Shown piece by piece: positions 52,067 through 60,345 of a DNA stretch of 64,000 nucleotides. Each line of letters begins with the position of its first letter. The stretch's first letter is position 1. The DNA is taken from assembly GCF_016728505.1 (NCBI RefSeq), contig NZ_CP068159.1, positions 682,001 to 746,000 on the forward strand, given 5' to 3'. Below the pieces are notes generated by a model. It was not told where the DNA came from, made no database searches, and saw only the letters and a program-made list of their open reading frames with translations. The DNA is from Corynebacterium riegelii. Its GTDB lineage: Bacteria; Actinomycetota; Actinomycetes; Mycobacteriales; Mycobacteriaceae. The translations under genes were made by a program, and so were the position numbers.

Positions 52067-53413
52067 CTACTCGGAGGCTTGATTCACCGGCTCAACCGTG
52101 GCTACCGGCTCAGCCGCGGCAGTCGGCTCAGCCTCAACGCCGTTCTCGGCGGCGTCCCAAACCTCCTGGTTCAGGATGCCTTCGCGCTTGGCCACAACGG
52201 CGGCAACAAGTGCTTGGCCGGTGACGTTGACGGCGGTGCGGCCCATGTCAATGATCGGGTCCACGGCCAGGAGGAGGCCAACGCCGGCAAGTGGCAGGCC
52301 AAGGGTGGATAGCGTCAGGGTGAGCATGACGGTTGCGCCGGTGGTGCCGGCGGTGGCTGCGGAGCCAAGCACGGCGACGATGGCAATCAACAGGTAGTCG
52401 CCAAACCCAAGCTCAACGCCGTAGAACTGGGCGACAAAGATCGCGGCGATTGCCGGGTAGATGGAGGCGCAGCCGTCCATTTTGGTGGTGGCGCCAAGCG
52501 GGATGGCAAAGGACGCGTATTCACGCGGCACGCCCATGGATTCCTCGGTGGTGCGTTGGGTCACCGGCATAACGCCCATGGAGGAGCGGGTGACAAAGCC
52601 GAGCGTGGTCACCGGCCAGACCCGCTTGAAAAATCCGAGCACCGGTAGACCAACCACGGCCAGAACCGCGGGGTACAGCACGAAGATGACAAGTGCGAGG
52701 CCGAGGTAGATGGCAAAGACGAACTTGCCCAAAGAACCCAAGGCGTCCCACCCGTAGGAAGCAACGGCGTTACCAATGAGTGCGGCGGTGCCGATTGGGG
52801 CGAGGCGGATGACCCACCACAGCACTTCCTGGATGACCTTCAGCAGGGATTCGGAAACGTTGATGAACGGCTCCGCGGCCTTGCCCACGCGTACGGCTGC
52901 GATGCCGATGAGCAGGGAGATCACCAGGATTTGGAGGACGTTGAAGTTGATGGAGATGGCGTTGGCGTCGTTAAGCTTGGCGCTCAAGCCCAAAATGTTT
53001 GACGGCACTACCGAGTTGATGAAGCCCATCCAAGAGCCGGTGGAGGAGGGGTCGGCGGCGTTGGCGGCGTCCACGGTGGAGTTCACTCCGGGTTTGACCA
53101 CTAGGCCAACGATGATGCCGATGATCACGGAGAAGAACGCGGTGATGGCGAACCAGACCAGCGTTTGCACTGCTAGGCGTGCGGCGTTGGTGACTTGGCG
53201 CAGGTTGGCAATGGAGGTGACCACCGCGGTGAAGACGAGGGCGGGGATGAGCAGTTTCAGTAGCTGCACGTAGGTTTTGCCGACCCAGCTCAAGGCTGCG
53301 GCGAGCGCGTTGTCGTCGCCCATGCCGGCGGCGATGAATCCGAGGATCAGGCCGATGATGAGGCCTGCGATGACTTGGGCGCCGAAGCTAGTGGCCCATT
53401 TTGGTAGATGCAT
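52067..53413 (-). CDS. Dicarboxylate/amino acid:cation symporter (DAACS)
   Basis: This 448-residue transporter has eight helices and two re-entrant loops and takes up C4-dicarboxylates, glutamate or aspartate with Na+ or H+. Family signatures include SSMGVMPVTQ (HP1 serine-rich loop), ATTKMDGCASIYP (TM7 NMDGT-like motif, here KMDG) and DPIIDMGRTAVNVTGQ (TM8). The last 35 residues are an acidic Ala/Glu/Val tail. A TAGAC-N6-GTTCA site lies 12 bp before the start. Confidence 0.93.
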   Translation of the reverse strand: MHLPKWATSFGAQVIAGLIIGLILGFIAAGMGDDNALAAALSWVGKTYVQLLKLLIPALVFTAVVTSIANLRQVTNAARLAVQTLVWFAITAFFSVIIGIIVGLVVKPGVNSTVDAANAADPSSTGSWMGFINSVVPSNILGLSAKLNDANAISINFNVLQILVISLLIGIAAVRVGKAAEPFINVSESLLKVIQEVLWWVIRLAPIGTAALIGNAVASYGWDALGSLGKFVFAIYLGLALVIFVLYPAVLAVVGLPVLGFFKRVWPVTTLGFVTRSSMGVMPVTQRTTEESMGVPREYASFAIPLGATTKMDGCASIYPAIAAIFVAQFYGVELGFGDYLLIAIVAVLGSAATAGTTGATVMLTLTLSTLGLPLAGVGLLLAVDPIIDMGRTAVNVTGQALVAAVVAKREGILNQEVWDAAENGVEAEPTAAAEPVATVEPVNQASE

Positions 53414-53424
53414 TGTAACTCCAA

Positions 53425-53440
53425 TAGACAGATCGGTTCA
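53425..53440. promoter_or_regulatory. McbR-like operator, site 3, at the symporter promoter
   Basis: TAGAC-AGATCG-GTTCA lies 12 bp upstream of the symporter start, where a repressor would block initiation. Confidence 0.45.
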
Positions 53441-53528
53441 TCAGAAACCGAGAATACGCAGTTAACCTACACCATTAGCCGTGGCGTGTCCCAAATCGAG
53501 ATGAACAGCTCTGTCTTATTCTGGTGGC

Positions 53529-54050
53529 ATGATCTACAGTTTCGAAGGCCACACGCCCCAAATCCATGACACCGCCTGGGTGTCCCCAGAGGCCACGGTG
53601 ATCGGGCAGGTCACCCTTGGCCCCCATGTCAATGTTTGGCCGGGGGCTGTGCTGCGTGCCGACGTCGGCGTTATCACCATCGGCGCCCACTCCAACATCC
53701 AGGACAACTCCGTGATCCACGTAGATACCGGTGGCGAGACGGTCTTGGGGGAGTACGTCACCGTCGGGCATATGGCAATGCTGCACTCCTGCACGATTGA
53801 AGACGCCTGCCTGATCGGCATGTCCGCCACCGTGCTCAGCCGCTCAGTAGTGGGGGAGGGCACCATCATCGGCGGCGGCGCTGTGGTGTTGGAGGGGCAG
53901 GAGATCCCTGCGTTTTCCATCGCGGCGGGCGTGCCGGCGAAGGTGAAGCGTGAGTTGGATCCGGAAACTCGTCAAGCACGCATCAAGCACGCGGAAGGCT
54001 ACGTTGAGCTGGCCGAGCGCTACCGCACCGGGCTCAAGCGGATCGATTAA
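53529..54050 (+). CDS. Gamma-carbonic anhydrase-like hexapeptide protein
   Basis: This 173-residue left-handed beta-helix protein belongs to the gamma-class carbonic anhydrase/PaaY/YrdA group. Metal-binding His residues are visible in VIHVDTG and VGHMAMLHSC. Hexapeptide turns run from residue 10 to 140 and a C-terminal helix follows. The enzymatic role is uncertain, because many relatives lack measurable activity. Its 3' end overlaps the convergent ROK gene by 17 bp, and AAGCGGATCG is repeated across the stop codon. Confidence 0.92.
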   Translation: MIYSFEGHTPQIHDTAWVSPEATVIGQVTLGPHVNVWPGAVLRADVGVITIGAHSNIQDNSVIHVDTGGETVLGEYVTVGHMAMLHSCTIEDACLIGMSATVLSRSVVGEGTIIGGGAVVLEGQEIPAFSIAAGVPAKVKRELDPETRQARIKHAEGYVELAERYRTGLKRID

Positions 54051-55095
54051 GCGGATCGGTCAGCACCAGGTCGAGGGCCACGGCGCGGGCGATGTCGCGG
54101 ACCATCTCGCGGTGGCCGGGCAGCATGCGCAGGTCAATCTTTGCGTGGTCGCCGGTTGCGCGTACCGCTTGGGCGAAGGGGGCGGGGGACAATGGGTCAT
54201 CAATAAACGCACTGCCCGCGATGACCACCGTGGAGGGGTTGTGTTCCGTGCACAGCTCACCAACCAGCTGGCCTAGGTTGCGGGCGCGCTTGTCCAGCGC
54301 CGGGCGAGTCACGGTTTGGTACTTCGAGTCCGTCACCGCCTGGCGCAGCGTCTGTATCTCCGGCTTGTTAATGGCGTTGAGCAGACCAAAGGTGGTCAGG
54401 TCTTCGCGTTCGACGGTGATGTTGTGCACGCCGTCGTTGGTAGTAATGGCGCACGCTAGAGAGTCATCCGCGAACAGCGCCATCACTGAGGGAGTGGCCA
54501 GGTCGCGGCTGGACTGCATCTCAGAGCCGACAATGGCCGCAGACACCGAGCTGACCTGGACGGGCACGGAGAATTGTTCGCGGAGCTGATCGCCCAGCGC
54601 AACATTTTTCCAGTTGAGGTTGGGGGCGGTCACCCGGCCGTCTGTAGTCACGGTGCCCGAAGCCGTAACGCCAACGGTGGCCAGGGGGCGGTCGATGGTG
54701 GCGGTGAGTTTGTTCAGCTCGGCCATGATGTGCTGGATGAAGTCATCTTGGTCCAGCTTTGCCACGGGCAGCTCCGCATCAACGCAACGCAGCGTGCGAC
54801 CTTTCAGGTCAAACAGGGCGATGTAGGTAGAGTCGGTGCCGATGGAGATGCCGGCGTGGACCGCTTCCGGCTCTGCCAATTCAAGCGGGACGGTGGGGCG
54901 GCCGCGGCCGCGCGTCTTGGCTAGGTCGAAGCGTTCGGTGACGTAGCCGGCCTGCGAAAGTGCGGCGATTGCGCGGGTGATTGTGGGCTGGGATAGTCCG
55001 GTGGCCTCTATAAGTTCGGCCCTGGTGGTCAGCTGACCGAGCCGCACGAGGTGCAAGCACTTCGCGGCTGGGGTCTGAGGGCGGAGGAAAGCCAT
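54034..55095 (-). CDS. ROK-family transcriptional regulator
   Basis: This 353-residue protein has an N-terminal winged helix (LTTRAELIEATGLSQPTITRAIAAL, about 22-46) and a ROK/sugar-kinase fold. The usual ATP motif DxGxT is degenerate (GISIGTDST) and the zinc motif CxCGxxGCxE is missing, so it is not a kinase and may bind its ligand differently. The start at 55095 lacks a ribosome binding site and is near-leaderless. A TAGAC-N6-GTCCA site lies 20 bp upstream in the region shared with the DUF885 gene. Confidence 0.88.
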   Translation of the reverse strand: MAFLRPQTPAAKCLHLVRLGQLTTRAELIEATGLSQPTITRAIAALSQAGYVTERFDLAKTRGRGRPTVPLELAEPEAVHAGISIGTDSTYIALFDLKGRTLRCVDAELPVAKLDQDDFIQHIMAELNKLTATIDRPLATVGVTASGTVTTDGRVTAPNLNWKNVALGDQLREQFSVPVQVSSVSAAIVGSEMQSSRDLATPSVMALFADDSLACAITTNDGVHNITVEREDLTTFGLLNAINKPEIQTLRQAVTDSKYQTVTRPALDKRARNLGQLVGELCTEHNPSTVVIAGSAFIDDPLSPAPFAQAVRATGDHAKIDLRMLPGHREMVRDIARAVALDLVLTDPLNRSA

Positions 55096-55115
55096 GCATA
55101 ATGAGTACACCATTC

Positions 55116-55131
55116 TAGACCGCTTTGTCCA
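55116..55131. promoter_or_regulatory. McbR-like operator, site 4, in the ROK/DUF885 spacer
   Basis: TAGAC-CGCTTT-GTCCA lies between divergent genes and has the same layout as sites 1-3. Confidence 0.4.
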
Positions 55132-55202
55132 TTCGGCGCGTAGTAAGCTGTGCAAGGCTGGATTCGTGGTAAAACACGCGATTTGGGATAGACTGCCTTC
55201 CC

Positions 55203-56873
55203 ATGACTGCAACATCCGAGCCCTTGCGTAAGCCATCTCTGCTTGACGCTACTTGCGAGGACTTCGTGTACGACATTGCGGAGCTCGTGCCCACCCTGGG
55301 CACGCAACTAGGCATGGAGGGCCTAGACGGTGAGCTGCAAGATTACAGCCCGGAATTCTGGAACTCCGTGGCTGAGCGCATGCGTGACTTGGTCCAGGAC
55401 ATTGACGCCCTGAATGACTCCACGGATGACTCGGACGATGAAGACGACTTTGATGACGTCGACCACCTCACCGCCGCCGTTGTGCGTGACCGCATCACTA
55501 GGGAGCTGGAGCTGCACCACAACGGTGAGTGGCTCAGCAGTCTGAACGTTATTGACTCGCCGCTGCAGACCATCCGCGATTCCTTCTCCCTGATGAGCCA
55601 GGAGACCCCCGAGGACATTGAGGCGATTGCCTCGCGTCTGTCCAAGGTGCGCGGCGCCCTGCACGGGTATGCGGAGTCCTTGGCGGAGGCGGCGCAGACG
55701 GGCAACGTGGCGTCGCATCGCCAGATTGATGCTGTGATTAACCAGGCGGAGGCGCTGGCAGAGGTCGGCTCCCAGCTGGAGCAGCTCGGTGTGGACCCGG
55801 AGAGCGCGCCGGTGCAGGACGCCAAGGACGCGTTCGCTGAGTTTGCGGACTGGCTGTCCACAGAGCTGTCCCCGCAGTCCTCCCACGAGGACGCTGTGGG
55901 CCGTGACCGCTACGAACTCTTCGCGGGCCTTTTCCTGGGCCGCGACATTGACTGGGACGAGGCCTACGACTGGGCCAAGGAGCAGCTCGCAGAGACCGTG
56001 GATGAGCAGGGGCGCTTGGCGTCGGAACTCTATGGCCCTGGCACGACCGTGCTGTCCGCCTACCGCCAGCTCAACGAGGACCCGCGCTACCAGCTGCGTG
56101 GTACCGACGCGCTTTTGGAGTGGATGAACTCAGTCAACGAGCGCGCCTTTGCTGAACTCAACGGCGAGGACCTCACCGTTCCGCCTGAGCTGCACAAGGT
56201 GGAGTGCGCGATTGACCGCGCCGGTTCCGGCGGCATCTTCTACACCCCGCCTTCAGACGATCTGGAGCGCCCCGGCACCATGTGGTGGTCCGTGCCGCAC
56301 GGCCAGGAGGTATTCCACACCTGGCAGGAACTGACCACTGTTTTCCACGAGGGCCTGCCGGGCCACCACCTGCAGATTGGCACCGCGCTTCTGCAGCGCC
56401 GCAGTATTAACCTGCTGCGCCGCAACCTGTTCTACTCCGGCCACGGCGAGGGTTGGGCGCTCTACGCTGAGCACCTCATGGCAGAGCATGGCTATTTTGA
56501 GGATGCGGGCTATCGCATGGGGTTGCTGGATGCCCGCAGGTTGCGTTTGGCGCGTGTGCTTATCGACGTAGGCGTGCACCTCAAGAAACCCACCCCCGAC
56601 GGTTCGGGCATCTGGGATGCCCAATACGCCAAGGCATTCCTGCGCGACAACTGCGCGCTCGGCGAGGCACAGGTGGCGTTTGAGCTGGACCGCTACCTGG
56701 GTTGGCCAGGCCAAGCGCCGTGCTACGCCCTTGGTTTCCGCGACTGGCTGAACCTGCGCGACAAGGCCCTGGAGCAGGGCATGACCCTGAAGCGTTTCCA
56801 CGACAAGGCGCTGCGCCTGGGCTCAATGCCAATGGACATGCTGGCGTGTGAGGTGCTCAACCACGGCGCTTAG
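55203..56873 (+). CDS. DUF885 family protein (putative metallopeptidase)
   Basis: This 556-residue protein belongs to DUF885, whose members carry an HExxxHH-like site. Here it is FHEGLPGHHLQIG (about residue 380), with a downstream Glu in GEGWALYAEHLM. GSGGIFYTPPSDD and YWP-type segments also fit. An acidic N-terminal stretch (DDSDDEDDFDD, about 74-86) is unusual. Substrates are unknown; peptide or ester hydrolysis is inferred. TAGACT 12 bp ahead of the ATG suggests leaderless transcription. The stop codon lies inside a hairpin. Confidence 0.88.
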   Translation: MTATSEPLRKPSLLDATCEDFVYDIAELVPTLGTQLGMEGLDGELQDYSPEFWNSVAERMRDLVQDIDALNDSTDDSDDEDDFDDVDHLTAAVVRDRITRELELHHNGEWLSSLNVIDSPLQTIRDSFSLMSQETPEDIEAIASRLSKVRGALHGYAESLAEAAQTGNVASHRQIDAVINQAEALAEVGSQLEQLGVDPESAPVQDAKDAFAEFADWLSTELSPQSSHEDAVGRDRYELFAGLFLGRDIDWDEAYDWAKEQLAETVDEQGRLASELYGPGTTVLSAYRQLNEDPRYQLRGTDALLEWMNSVNERAFAELNGEDLTVPPELHKVECAIDRAGSGGIFYTPPSDDLERPGTMWWSVPHGQEVFHTWQELTTVFHEGLPGHHLQIGTALLQRRSINLLRRNLFYSGHGEGWALYAEHLMAEHGYFEDAGYRMGLLDARRLRLARVLIDVGVHLKKPTPDGSGIWDAQYAKAFLRDNCALGEAQVAFELDRYLGWPGQAPCYALGFRDWLNLRDKALEQGMTLKRFHDKALRLGSMPMDMLACEVLNHGA

Positions 56874-56890
56874 CTCCGCTAAGCGCCGTG
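56862..56890. terminator. Hairpin containing the DUF885 stop codon
   Basis: A perfect 13-bp stem (56862-56874 with 56878-56890) and 3-nt loop sit between convergent genes. There is no T run, so it may stabilise ends or act with Rho. Confidence 0.6.
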
Positions 56891-56903
56891 AGAAAGCGTG
56901 TAC

Positions 56904-57923
56904 TTAGCGCTGGCGCTTCAACCGCAGCAGGATCTGCGGCAGGTAGCCCGCAAACAGCACCACGCAGATCAGCCGGATCAGTTGCAGCGTGATCACGGCA
57001 GGGCCGGTGCCGCCTTCAGCGGACAGGGCGAGCACGGTTTCAATCGCGCCGGGCGTGGTGGCCAGGTAGCCCTCAAGCGGGGTCAGGCCCAGCCACTGAG
57101 ACATCACCCAGCCCATGCCAGCGCAGGCGGCCATGAGGATGATGATGTAGAGGAACGTGGCTGGCAGCATGCGTGAAAACAGCTTCAGCGCCGGCACGCT
57201 TAAGCCGCCGCCAACCATCCAGCCAATCGCAATGAGCGCGGCAATAGTAACCGGGGCGGGGCTGACCACCGGCACCTTAACCACGTAGCCCACCAGCACA
57301 GTGAGCAACATCGGGCCGAAGATCGGTGCGTTGGGCAGGCGCAGCAGCTTGCCCAGCGGCTGGCCCACAAAGGCCATGGCGGGAACGAGGATCCACATCC
57401 ACCACTCGGTCGGCTGCGCGCTGAAGCTGCCGTCGCCGGTGGCCCCCAGCAGTGACGCCACCAGCGGCAACGTAAACGACACCACCAGAAGCCGCAGGTA
57501 CTGCGACAGCGCAACATAGCGCACGTCCGCACCCACCTCGTGGGCGATTGCGGGCATGATGGACGCCCCACCGGCCAACAGTGACAACACGCCTGTCTCA
57601 CGGGACACCCCGTGGTTGGCCAGGATGATGCCGCCGCCAAACGCCAGCAGGATAATGAACGCCGCGCTGACCAAACCGGGCACAAGGTAGCGCACCAGGT
57701 CCGCCGGCGGGATGCCAACCAGCGGCAGGGCCGCCATCACACCGATGATGCCGCGGGCGAACTTGAAAAAGATGTCGTTGACCTCAAGCTCACGCTTGCC
57801 AATCAGCGCGGCCGCACCGGAAGCGATGATCGCGCCCAAGATCCACGCCGCCGGCACGTGCGCCCAACTCAGCAGGGCGCCCAGCGCCACGGACGCAGGT
57901 ACTACGAAAAGCCAACGGTTCAC
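56904..57923 (-). CDS. AbrB-family membrane protein
   Basis: This 339-residue protein has about ten helices arranged as a duplication. Each half has the AWILGAIIASG / PNAPIFGPMLLTVLVG motif of the AbrB_dupl family (PF05145), named after E. coli AbrB, a regulator of AidB. The molecular role is unclear; transport is likely. It is divergent from the TSUP gene with 26 bp between the starts. Confidence 0.88.
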   Translation of the reverse strand: MNRWLFVVPASVALGALLSWAHVPAAWILGAIIASGAAALIGKRELEVNDIFFKFARGIIGVMAALPLVGIPPADLVRYLVPGLVSAAFIILLAFGGGIILANHGVSRETGVLSLLAGGASIMPAIAHEVGADVRYVALSQYLRLLVVSFTLPLVASLLGATGDGSFSAQPTEWWMWILVPAMAFVGQPLGKLLRLPNAPIFGPMLLTVLVGYVVKVPVVSPAPVTIAALIAIGWMVGGGLSVPALKLFSRMLPATFLYIIILMAACAGMGWVMSQWLGLTPLEGYLATTPGAIETVLALSAEGGTGPAVITLQLIRLICVVLFAGYLPQILLRLKRQR

Positions 57924-57949
57924 AGCCGCTTAGGATACCCTTTGCGCTT

Positions 57950-58705
57950 ATGACTCCAACCGCCATCACCATCCTCGCCATCGCCGCAGCCTTCGCCGGT
58001 TGGATTGATGCGGTGATTGGCGGCGGCGGTTTGGTGCTGATCCCGGTGCTGATGAGCTTCACCGGCATGCCTGCCGCATCGGTGCTTGCCACCAACAAAG
58101 TCGCGGCGGTCACGGGCACGGCGTCGGCGGCGATCACGCTGGTGCGCAAAGTGGGCGTGCCCAAGGCAACGTGGTCCTATGCCCTAGCGGCGGGCGCGGC
58201 CAGCGCAGGTGGTGCGGCGGCGGTGGCGTTGATTAGTGATAGCGTCGTGCGCCCCGTCATCATCGTTCTGCTCTTAGCCGTGGGCGCGTTTGTGGCGTTG
58301 CGGCCGGAGTTTGGGGTGGGCGGTGATGGGGTGTTCACGGGGCGTCGACAAGCAATGGCCCTTGTAGCGGCCGCTGCCATCGGGTTCTACGACGGCATCT
58401 TCGGCCCCGGCACCGGCATGTTCCTCATCATGGCGTTCACCGCCGTATTCGCGCAATCCTTCATCCGATCCGCCGCCATGGCCAAAGTAGTCAACACCGC
58501 CACCAACATCGGCGCGCTCAGCGTGTTCATCATCGGCGGTTACGTGGTGTGGCCACTGGCAATCGGCCTTGCGGTGGCCAACGTCATCGGCGCGCAAATC
58601 GGCGCCCGCACGGTGCTCGCCGGCGGCTCCAAGCTGGTCCGGTTCGCACTGCTCGGGCTGGTGGTGGTGCTGAGCACCAAGTTGCTTATGGACGAACTGC
58701 TGTAG
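57950..58705 (+). CDS. TSUP-family (TauE/SafE) membrane transporter
   Basis: This 251-residue protein has about eight helices in two halves, with the family motifs GGGGLVLIPVLM near the N-terminus and GFYDGIFGPGTGMFLIMAFT at the centre. TSUP proteins move sulfite, sulfoacetate or related anions. The substrate is unknown. The very short divergent spacer to the AbrB gene suggests overlapping promoters. Confidence 0.92.
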   Translation: MTPTAITILAIAAAFAGWIDAVIGGGGLVLIPVLMSFTGMPAASVLATNKVAAVTGTASAAITLVRKVGVPKATWSYALAAGAASAGGAAAVALISDSVVRPVIIVLLLAVGAFVALRPEFGVGGDGVFTGRRQAMALVAAAAIGFYDGIFGPGTGMFLIMAFTAVFAQSFIRSAAMAKVVNTATNIGALSVFIIGGYVVWPLAIGLAVANVIGAQIGARTVLAGGSKLVRFALLGLVVVLSTKLLMDELL

Positions 58706-58764
58706 CCAACCACGGAAAATGCGTAAAAAGTACGCAGAAAGCCTTTTTAAGTTATCCTTTCGGT

Positions 58765-60126
58765 GTGCAACTCATTCGATTTACCGCCGGAAACTTCAAA
58801 AGCATCGCTGATGAGCAGACGATTGATTTTGCCTACTGGCCTGGCGAAAGCTCGGTACCTGATGTCCCGTGGGCAGATGTTGTGCGGCCGGTGACGGTGC
58901 TGATGGGGGCAAACGCGTCTGGGAAGAGCAACATGCTGGACGCGTTGGGCTACTTTTCCCGCGCCATCCGACTTTCAGCCACCCGTTGGCAAGATCTCGA
59001 AGATCCTGGTGAGGTGATGTTTTACCCGTTCGCCTCGGAGAGCTCTGGCGTGAAGCCAAGCTTTTTTGAACTCGACTTTGTTGTAGACGGCAAACGGTAC
59101 TTGTACGGGTTTGAATACGGCGGTCTCGGTGTTGAGGGCGAATGGTTGCATTACGTTCCCAACGAGCGGTGGACCCCAATCTTTGAGCGAAGCGATGAGA
59201 CCATCGAGTTCAACAACCGCGTTGTGCTCGAAGATGAGCAGGCAGTGCTGCGCTTTGCCAACCCCCGCGAGCTCTACCTTTCGGTTGCATTGCGCGGACA
59301 ATTTGGAAAACTCGGCGCCCTGGCTCAGGCGATCGTCCATTCGCTGCGTTTCATCGCTTTGAGTGATCAGCATCGTGAGCAGCGTATTCACAATGTGATG
59401 CGAGCGCTGCGAAGCGGAGCGATGAACTTTGATGATGTGGGACAGCTTCTTGCGGCTGCGGACACCGGCATAGTCAACGTCACGCTCGATGAAAGCAAGT
59501 TGCCACCAGACCTCGTTGAGAAGCTTCAGACAGCGGCCACCTCACTTAAGCAACTTCATCCTTCGCCTAGGGCAGGCGCTGCGCTGACGATTTCCGACGG
59601 TGACGGGGGAGTCATCGAGTTTTCAGAAAAGGATCTGGAGGCTGTGGCGCTGCACTTGATCTTTGAGCATCAATCCGAGGACGGCACGATGTCGCTCGGA
59701 CTACGTGAGCAATCCGACGGCACCGTTACCTGGTTTTCACTCGCCACCATTCTGGTAGAAGCGCTAAAGACCGGTGGTGTGGTGGTTGTTGATGAGCTTG
59801 ATGCACACCTGCACCAGCACCTGCTCTTTCTCATCGTTGAAGCTTTCACAGACACAACAATCAATGTGGGCGGCGCGCAACTGTTTTTCACCTCACACAG
59901 CACAAACTTGTTGGAGCGGATGCAGGAGCTGAACCTGAAGGAACAGTCGTTCTGGTTCACCGAAAAAGGCTCCGACGGCAAAACCACGGTCTACTCGTTG
60001 GCGGATTTCAGGAAGGATTCGCGTGCAAACTATGAGCGCCGCTACCTTGACGGCCGCTACCGGGCGATCCCGAACCTCTCCCCGGCAACGCTACGGGGCC
60101 TAACTAACGCGAATGTGGGTGGGTAG
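58765..60126 (+). CDS. AAA15/OLD-like ATPase (AbiLii/RloA type)
   Basis: This 453-residue ATPase of the SMC/ABC-like AAA15 group begins with GTG: QLIRFTAGNFKSI is the typical first strand. TATCCT just ahead suggests leaderless expression. Walker A is GANASGKS (about residue 51-58) and Walker B is GGVVVVDELDAHLH (about 340), with the H-loop segment FTSHSTNLL. No TOPRIM domain follows, so it is not a full OLD nuclease. Relatives act in abortive infection (AbiL, RloA/RloB) together with a second protein. Here the next gene is only a 65-residue frame, and the partner may be lost or unusual. Confidence 0.85.
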   Translation: MQLIRFTAGNFKSIADEQTIDFAYWPGESSVPDVPWADVVRPVTVLMGANASGKSNMLDALGYFSRAIRLSATRWQDLEDPGEVMFYPFASESSGVKPSFFELDFVVDGKRYLYGFEYGGLGVEGEWLHYVPNERWTPIFERSDETIEFNNRVVLEDEQAVLRFANPRELYLSVALRGQFGKLGALAQAIVHSLRFIALSDQHREQRIHNVMRALRSGAMNFDDVGQLLAAADTGIVNVTLDESKLPPDLVEKLQTAATSLKQLHPSPRAGAALTISDGDGGVIEFSEKDLEAVALHLIFEHQSEDGTMSLGLREQSDGTVTWFSLATILVEALKTGGVVVVDELDAHLHQHLLFLIVEAFTDTTINVGGAQLFFTSHSTNLLERMQELNLKEQSFWFTEKGSDGKTTVYSLADFRKDSRANYERRYLDGRYRAIPNLSPATLRGLTNANVGG

Positions 60127-60131
60127 CGCTA

Positions 60132-60329
60132 ATGGTGTTAGACAAGCGCTGCGCATCCGCTGGTCTCATGCGCGGTAAGACAATGAAAACTGACTTCCCT
60201 TTTGGCCGCTATGAGGAGGCTAAAGCTGTGGCACTTCAGCTGGGAAGGGTGAAGGCAGGGCAGGCCGGACCGAATCCATCGACAGCAATGCCCAACTTCC
60301 TCGATGCCATCAGAGCCTTGGCTGACTAG
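60132..60329 (+). CDS. Small protein downstream of the AAA15 ATPase
   Basis: This 65-residue frame starts 5 nt after the ATPase stop. An internal ATG at 60183 would give 48 residues (MKTDFPFGRYEEAKAVALQ). The product is mildly basic, ends in a short helix (NFLDAIRALAD), and matches nothing I recognise. The tight spacing suggests co-translation with the ATPase. It may be a real partner peptide, a truncated RloB-like gene, or spurious. Confidence 0.4.
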   Translation: MVLDKRCASAGLMRGKTMKTDFPFGRYEEAKAVALQLGRVKAGQAGPNPSTAMPNFLDAIRALAD

Positions 60330-60345
60330 CCCTGGTTGAAATCCT

